A DNA stretch of 49,398 bases from Chitinophagaceae bacterium (GTDB lineage Bacteria > Bacteroidota > Bacteroidia > Chitinophagales > Chitinophagaceae), in the NCBI GenBank assembly GCA_947380605.1, contig CANCRO010000009.1, positions 1 to 49,398 of the forward strand, in the 5' to 3' direction. The number at the start of each line of letters is the position of its first letter. Positions within the stretch are counted from its first letter, which is position 1. Below are positions 45,403-49,398 of this stretch, piece after piece. The notes below the pieces were generated by a model. That model made no database searches. It had not been told where the DNA came from and saw only the letters and a program-made list of their open reading frames with translations. A program made the translations under genes and the position numbers.

Positions 45403-47559
45403 TTATAAACTTATATTAACACCCAACATCCCATTTAAAGGAGCCATTGGAAAATAATAATTTTCAGTAGTCAAACTTCCATATACATAACTAAAAGTAT
45501 ACCCATTAGATTCATATCTTTTATTGAAAATATTGTTTAATTGTCCTATCAATCTTACTTCTTTTAATATTTTGCATTTCAACAGATAGCTTACTTTAAT
45601 ATCCTGAACATAATATTCATTAAGGCTTCTGCTATTATTCTCAGTATTATCTAAATATTGCCTGCTGACATATTTATTGATAAAGCTTATTTCACCTTTC
45701 TTGAATGCAATAAAATTTAACGAACTTCCAGCTATTAAAGCTGGAGAAAATGACAGGGTTGACTTTTGGTATTTATTCGTAATCTGTCCTCCATTGTCAT
45801 AATCATCAATATATTCTGTAAAATCTTTTACCTTATTTTCACTAAGGGTTAAATTTGCTCCAATATTAAACCATTTCGTAAGCACTAATTTGGATTGTAA
45901 TTCTATTCCAGCTCGATAGCTTTTTGCTATATTAGTTCTTGTATAAGCTCCTACATCATTTATTTTACCAGTTAGTACCAACTGATCTTTGTAATTCATA
46001 AAATATAAATTGGCACCATAAGTAATTATATTACTTTTTCTTTCCACTCCCAATTCTATATCCTGTAATTTTTCTGATTTGGGCTGTAATGACTTGCCTG
46101 CTTCAAAATCATCTCGATTAGGTTCTTTCGAACTCATTGCATAAGATAGAAATGCTTGCCATTTATCTTTAGTGAAAGTTAAACCAGCTTTTGGGTTTAT
46201 AAAATTATAATTTGTATTTATTAAAAGACTTGGGTTATCTCTAAATCCATTTATAGTATAAGTAATATTTCTATATTGAATATCAAGGAAACTTTGCCAA
46301 TATTTAAAAATTTGTTGCGTCCATTTAGTATAAAAAGAAAAATCATTTTTAAAAGCAGTATGATTATACCATTGGTAATTTGAACTTATTGATGGTTGTA
46401 CCTTGGTCCAAATAACATTTCCAAAATTTTTACCGTCGTATTTATTTACTCCACCACCAATTATTAATTGGGACTTATTTTTGCTTTGTTGAAACGAAAA
46501 AATACTACCATAAAAATTATTTTCTAGCCATAACTGTCTAATTAAATCAGATTGAGTTATACGTAAACTACCGGAATAAAAATCAGCAATTCCGTAATTA
46601 GCGAGACTTTGATTGGCTTTATATTGTTCATAGTATCCAGCTCCTTTAGTAAGAAACACAGCTACATTAGTTTTCCAGTAATTACTTAGCTTGTTATTGT
46701 AAAAAAGTTGATAATGGGTTTGTGTATAATTATCTGTTTCATTATCATAGGGTTTGTCTGGATGATCTTGACCAGCCGAATTATAAGTTCTATTCGTATT
46801 CAACATATGCTCTGGAATTCCATACCAAGATTGATATGTTTTTTCTTTTCCTGAAAATATGTTTAGGCGTAGTGAGGTATTTTTATCGATAAAGGCTGTA
46901 CTAAAATAAAATGATTTAAGATTAGATGAAGCCCTGTCTACATATCCGTCACTACTAATTCGACTTAACCTGCCATCAATGGTGAAATGTTTATGAATTA
47001 TTCCAGAGCCCAATTTGATGGTATTTTTCATAGTATTAAAAGAACCATAGCTATTATTAAATTCAGCGTAGGAGGAATCATTGACCTCATTGGTAGAAAG
47101 ATTGATGCTAGCACCAAATGCCCCAGCTCCATTACTACTAGTTCCAACCCCTCTTTGAACTTGAATGCTATTTACAGAGGATGTAAAATCTGGAAGATCA
47201 ACAAAAAAAGTTCCTTGACTTTCAGCATCGTTATAAGGTATTCCATTTAAGGTAACGTTGATTCTTGTTCCATCGGTACCTCTTATTCGGATTCCTGTAT
47301 ATCCTATTCCATTTCCTGCATCAGAATTCACTACAACTGATGGAGTTTGATTTAATAAATAGGGTAGATCTTGACCAAGGTTATTGCTTGCGATTGATTT
47401 TTTATTGAGATTAACCTTTGAGAAAGGGGATTTTTCACTAGCTCTTATTGAGTTTACTTCTATTGGTTGAAGATATAAAGTATCTTTTACTTTAAATGGT
47501 TCTTGCGCTTGCACAAGTAATGCTAGTGTACTAAAAAAAGTACCCAATAGAAATTTCAT
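45403..47559 (-). CDS. TonB-dependent outer-membrane receptor, probably for thiamine or a precursor
   Basis: This 718-residue protein has a signal peptide (about 1-18, ending VQAQ), a plug domain (about 50-155: PYLLNQTPSVVVNSDAGNGIGYTGIRIRG, NVTLNGIPYNDAESQGTFFVDLPD) and a 22-strand-type barrel. The barrel ends in NNIFNKRYESNGYTF and a final aromatic/hydrophobic strand LNGMLGVNISL. The N-terminal CarboxypepD_reg repeat of SusC proteins is absent, so this is a classical siderophore/vitamin type. The decisive clue is the TPP riboswitch upstream, which implies repression by thiamine pyrophosphate and thus import of thiamine or a related compound. The ligand is inferred from regulation. Confidence 0.88.
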   Translation of the reverse strand: MKFLLGTFFSTLALLVQAQEPFKVKDTLYLQPIEVNSIRASEKSPFSKVNLNKKSIASNNLGQDLPYLLNQTPSVVVNSDAGNGIGYTGIRIRGTDGTRINVTLNGIPYNDAESQGTFFVDLPDFTSSVNSIQVQRGVGTSSNGAGAFGASINLSTNEVNDSSYAEFNNSYGSFNTMKNTIKLGSGIIHKHFTIDGRLSRISSDGYVDRASSNLKSFYFSTAFIDKNTSLRLNIFSGKEKTYQSWYGIPEHMLNTNRTYNSAGQDHPDKPYDNETDNYTQTHYQLFYNNKLSNYWKTNVAVFLTKGAGYYEQYKANQSLANYGIADFYSGSLRITQSDLIRQLWLENNFYGSIFSFQQSKNKSQLIIGGGVNKYDGKNFGNVIWTKVQPSISSNYQWYNHTAFKNDFSFYTKWTQQIFKYWQSFLDIQYRNITYTINGFRDNPSLLINTNYNFINPKAGLTFTKDKWQAFLSYAMSSKEPNRDDFEAGKSLQPKSEKLQDIELGVERKSNIITYGANLYFMNYKDQLVLTGKINDVGAYTRTNIAKSYRAGIELQSKLVLTKWFNIGANLTLSENKVKDFTEYIDDYDNGGQITNKYQKSTLSFSPALIAGSSLNFIAFKKGEISFINKYVSRQYLDNTENNSRSLNEYYVQDIKVSYLLKCKILKEVRLIGQLNNIFNKRYESNGYTFSYVYGSLTTENYYFPMAPLNGMLGVNISL

Positions 47560-47641
47560 TTTTTAAAAATTTGGACTGAAATCCAGAGAGGAGAATAGAA
47601 CGTACAGGGAAATACCAACGAAAAGTTCATTAAGTATTTGC

Positions 47642-47721
47642 ATTTCTCCCTTCGCAAGTATTATCTTGAGCAGGTTGTACGGGTTTTATCTCAGCCTCTC
47701 AAAAAGAAGCACCCCGGAAAT
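47642..47721 (-). ncRNA. TPP riboswitch (THI element)
   Basis: On the minus strand the order of conserved blocks is that of the thi box: CCGGGGTGC, then AGGCTGAGA, then ACCC, then AACCTGCTCAAGATAATACTTGCGAAGGGA. P1 can form between ATTTC (47717-47721) and GAAAT (47642-47646). It lies 82 bases upstream of the receptor start codon. No strong terminator is evident in between, so control may act on translation or through a weak hairpin near 47571-47585. The rest of the gap between 47560 and 47998 holds the promoter elements listed here and otherwise nothing I can recognise. Confidence 0.92.
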
Positions 47722-47751
47722 TCAGACGATGAAAAAGAACAAATTATTTTT

Positions 47752-47759
47752 CAAAGGTA
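47752..47759 (-). promoter_or_regulatory. -7 promoter element for the riboswitch/receptor transcript
   Basis: The minus strand reads TACCTTTG, an exact TAnnTTTG match, 30 bases upstream of the riboswitch 5' stem. This is the expected distance for a leader that begins just before the aptamer. Confidence 0.55.
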
Positions 47760-47987
47760 GGGGAATTGAGATAATAAATTCTTAATCTATTTGCTAATTA
47801 AGAAATTTGAAAATTGAAAGGTTTCAAAAAGATGGCTTTGATCAATTGAGTTATATCTGTACAAATCAATTTATATAAGAGGATAGCATTGCCTCATTGA
47901 TAAATTAATTACCGTATCATTTTCTTCAATTTTTATAGGTATTTCACAAATTTTTTAATCATAATCAAAGAATTGATAAAAATCCAT

Positions 47988-47995
47988 TACTTTTG
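47988..47995 (+). promoter_or_regulatory. -7 promoter element before tRNA-fMet
   Basis: TACTTTTG matches TAnnTTTG and ends 3 bases before the tRNA 5' end. Transcription would start at or within a few bases of the mature 5' end, leaving almost no leader for RNase P. Confidence 0.45.
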
Positions 47996-47998
47996 CAT

Positions 47999-48070
<72 letters not shown>

Positions 48071-48078
48071 CTAACACT

Positions 48079-48100
48079 GGGCTCATTTTGAGCCCTTTTA
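48079..48100 (+). terminator. rho-independent terminator of tRNA-fMet
   Basis: A perfect 7-bp stem (GGGCTCA with TGAGCCC) has a TTT loop and ends in TTTT. It starts 8 bases after the tRNA and lies before era. Confidence 0.85.
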
Positions 48101-48204
48101 TTCTTAGCAACTTTTTAGCTAATGAATTTGATTACCTCCTCCATTCTACGAATTTGCATGCGGTAGTCAAAGTCATCTATCTAGATTTATTTTATAAAAC
48201 AGGC

Positions 48205-49071
48205 ATGAAATCAGGTTTCGTTAATATTTTTGGAAAGCCCAATGCGGGAAAAAGTACTTTATTGAACGTCCTAATGGGTGAAAAATTGGCTATTGTTTCG
48301 CATAAGGTTCAAACTACTCGACATCGAATTAAAGCTATTCTAACTGATCCTGAATACCAGATTGTTTTTTCAGATACCCCAGGCATCATTGAACCTAAAT
48401 ATAAGCTTCACGAAAAAATGATGCAAGCTGTGAAGGGTAGTTTAGAAGATGCTGATGTAGCACTTTTAATCACAGACGCAAGAGAAAATCCTGAAGAAAG
48501 TCATGCTATCTTCACTTTTCTTAATCTTAAAGCTCCTGCACTAGTAGTCATTAATAAGATTGATGGGGTTAGTGATGAGGATATTAAAACGATTTCAAAC
48601 TTTTTCAAATCCCAGAGCTATTGCAAAGAAGTTGTTCTTATTTCTGCACTTAAAAAGAAAGGCATTGATCATTTGTTAAAAGTGATTCTTGATTTATTAC
48701 CAGAAGGACCAGCTTTTTATGAAGGTGATGACATCAGTGACTTACCTACCAAATTCTTTGTAAGCGAATTAATAAGAGAAAAAATATTTTTACTCTATGG
48801 TGAGGAAATACCTTACCATGCGACTGTTTTGGTGCAGGAATTTAAAGAAAAATCTACTTTGATAAAAATAGGAGCTGAAATCATTGTACAACGGGATACC
48901 CAAAAAGGTATTATTTTAGGTGAGGGGGGTAAAATGATCAAACAACTAGGAACCCTTGCTAGAAAGGATATTGAAGAGTTTTTAGATAACAAAGTTTTTT
49001 TAGAGTTATTTGTAAAAGTTAGACCTAAATGGAGAGACAACGAAATGCAGTTGAAAGAATATGGTTATTAA
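48205..49071 (+). CDS. era: GTPase Era
   Basis: The ATG at 48205 gives 288 residues starting MKSGFVNIFGKPNAGKST; the longer open frame from 48088 would begin inside the tRNA terminator and was rejected. G motifs are GKPNAGKST (10-18), DTPG in FSDTPGIIEP, and NKID in VVINKIDG. The C-terminal KH domain has IVQRDTQKGIILGEGGKMIKQLG. Era binds 16S rRNA 3' end and helps assemble the 30S subunit. The der gene follows 37 bases later; this era-der pair is common in Bacteroidota. Confidence 0.96.
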   Translation: MKSGFVNIFGKPNAGKSTLLNVLMGEKLAIVSHKVQTTRHRIKAILTDPEYQIVFSDTPGIIEPKYKLHEKMMQAVKGSLEDADVALLITDARENPEESHAIFTFLNLKAPALVVINKIDGVSDEDIKTISNFFKSQSYCKEVVLISALKKKGIDHLLKVILDLLPEGPAFYEGDDISDLPTKFFVSELIREKIFLLYGEEIPYHATVLVQEFKEKSTLIKIGAEIIVQRDTQKGIILGEGGKMIKQLGTLARKDIEEFLDNKVFLELFVKVRPKWRDNEMQLKEYGY

Positions 49072-49108
49072 TCAACAATCATTTATTTACATCAATTATT
49101 AATATACA

Positions 49109-49398
49109 ATGAGTTTTACAGTCGCAATAGTAGGAAGGCCAAATGTGGGGAAAAGTACTTTCTTTAATAGAATGTTGGAACAGAGAAAAGCAATCGTTGA
49201 TGATGTCAGTGGAGTTACACGAGATCGTCAATATGGAATTGCGGAATGGAATGGTAAATTTTTCAATGTGATAGACACTGGAGGATTTGTTCCAAAAAGT
49301 GAAGATATATTTGAAAAGGAAATCAGAAAGCAGGTTTTAATCGCATTAGAAGAAGCAGATGCTATCATTTTTATGGTAGATGTGGCAACTGGTATTAC
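49109..49398 (+). CDS. der: GTPase Der (EngA), 3' end beyond window
   Basis: The ATG at 49109 opens a frame that runs to the window edge (96 codons plus 2 bases). It encodes [20 protein letters not shown] with the first G1 motif GRPNVGKS, the switch I stretch [14 protein letters not shown], and the G3 motif VIDTGGFVP. These are characteristic of the first of the two GTPase domains of Der, which acts in 50S ribosome assembly. The second GTPase domain and KH-like domain lie outside. Confidence 0.95.
   Translation, partial: MSFTVAIVGRPNVGKSTFFNRMLEQRKAIVDDVSGVTRDRQYGIAEWNGKFFNVIDTGGFVPKSEDIFEKEIRKQVLIALEEADAIIFMVDVATGI

Noticed and set aside
48088-48204. Upstream extension of era
   Set aside because: The extension begins within the tRNA-fMet terminator hairpin and encodes residues with no match to Era.

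Overview
The window is bacterial chromosome from a low-GC member of the Bacteroidota, most likely order Chitinophagales. The evidence is a TonB-dependent receptor behind a TPP riboswitch, several TAnnTTTG promoter elements of the Bacteroidetes type, few Shine-Dalgarno sequences, and protein families typical of the phylum. The phylum call is firm; the order is an inference.

Positions 1-26190 form an extracellular contractile injection system (eCIS), a headless phage-tail-like device of the Afp/PVC/MAC/AlgoCIS class. On the plus strand, in order, are a Pvc16-like terminator/cap protein, an unknown conserved protein, one sheath, one main tube protein, a second tube-like protein, a 56-residue DUF5908-type protein, a LysM protein, a VgrG-like spike, a PAAR tip, a gp25-like wedge protein, a baseplate J-like protein, an unknown possible fibre or baseplate accessory protein, a second J/Pvc12-like protein, a 1635-residue tape-measure protein and a Pvc15-like AAA+ ATPase. 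A divergent minus-strand set precedes it: a signal-peptide-bearing, three-TM protein with a GH18-like domain that lacks the catalytic motif, a class I methyltransferase, and a DUF4157 protein with an HETWH motif that runs off the left edge and is the best cargo/effector candidate. A perfect 12-bp hairpin with a T-tract sits right after the main tube gene and probably partly terminates transcription, so that sheath and tube are made in excess over baseplate parts.

Positions 26346-45399 are mostly housekeeping: an FAD/Fe-S oxidoreductase, an L,D-transpeptidase-like protein, dapA, ribonuclease Z, a STAS protein, clpC, cmk, ispH, a GH13 amylase, an HtrA/DegP protease, a LuxC-type acyl-CoA reductase divergent from a ferredoxin, a lipoprotein, ddl, a PASTA protein and a rhodanese. 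Several gene pairs are convergent with almost no gap, or share a bidirectional terminator.

Positions 45403-49398 hold a TonB-dependent receptor behind a TPP riboswitch (probable uptake of thiamine or a precursor), an initiator tRNA-fMet with its terminator, era, and the start of der. I saw no IS element, integrase, CRISPR array or rRNA. All family calls were made by reading the sequence, without database searches.
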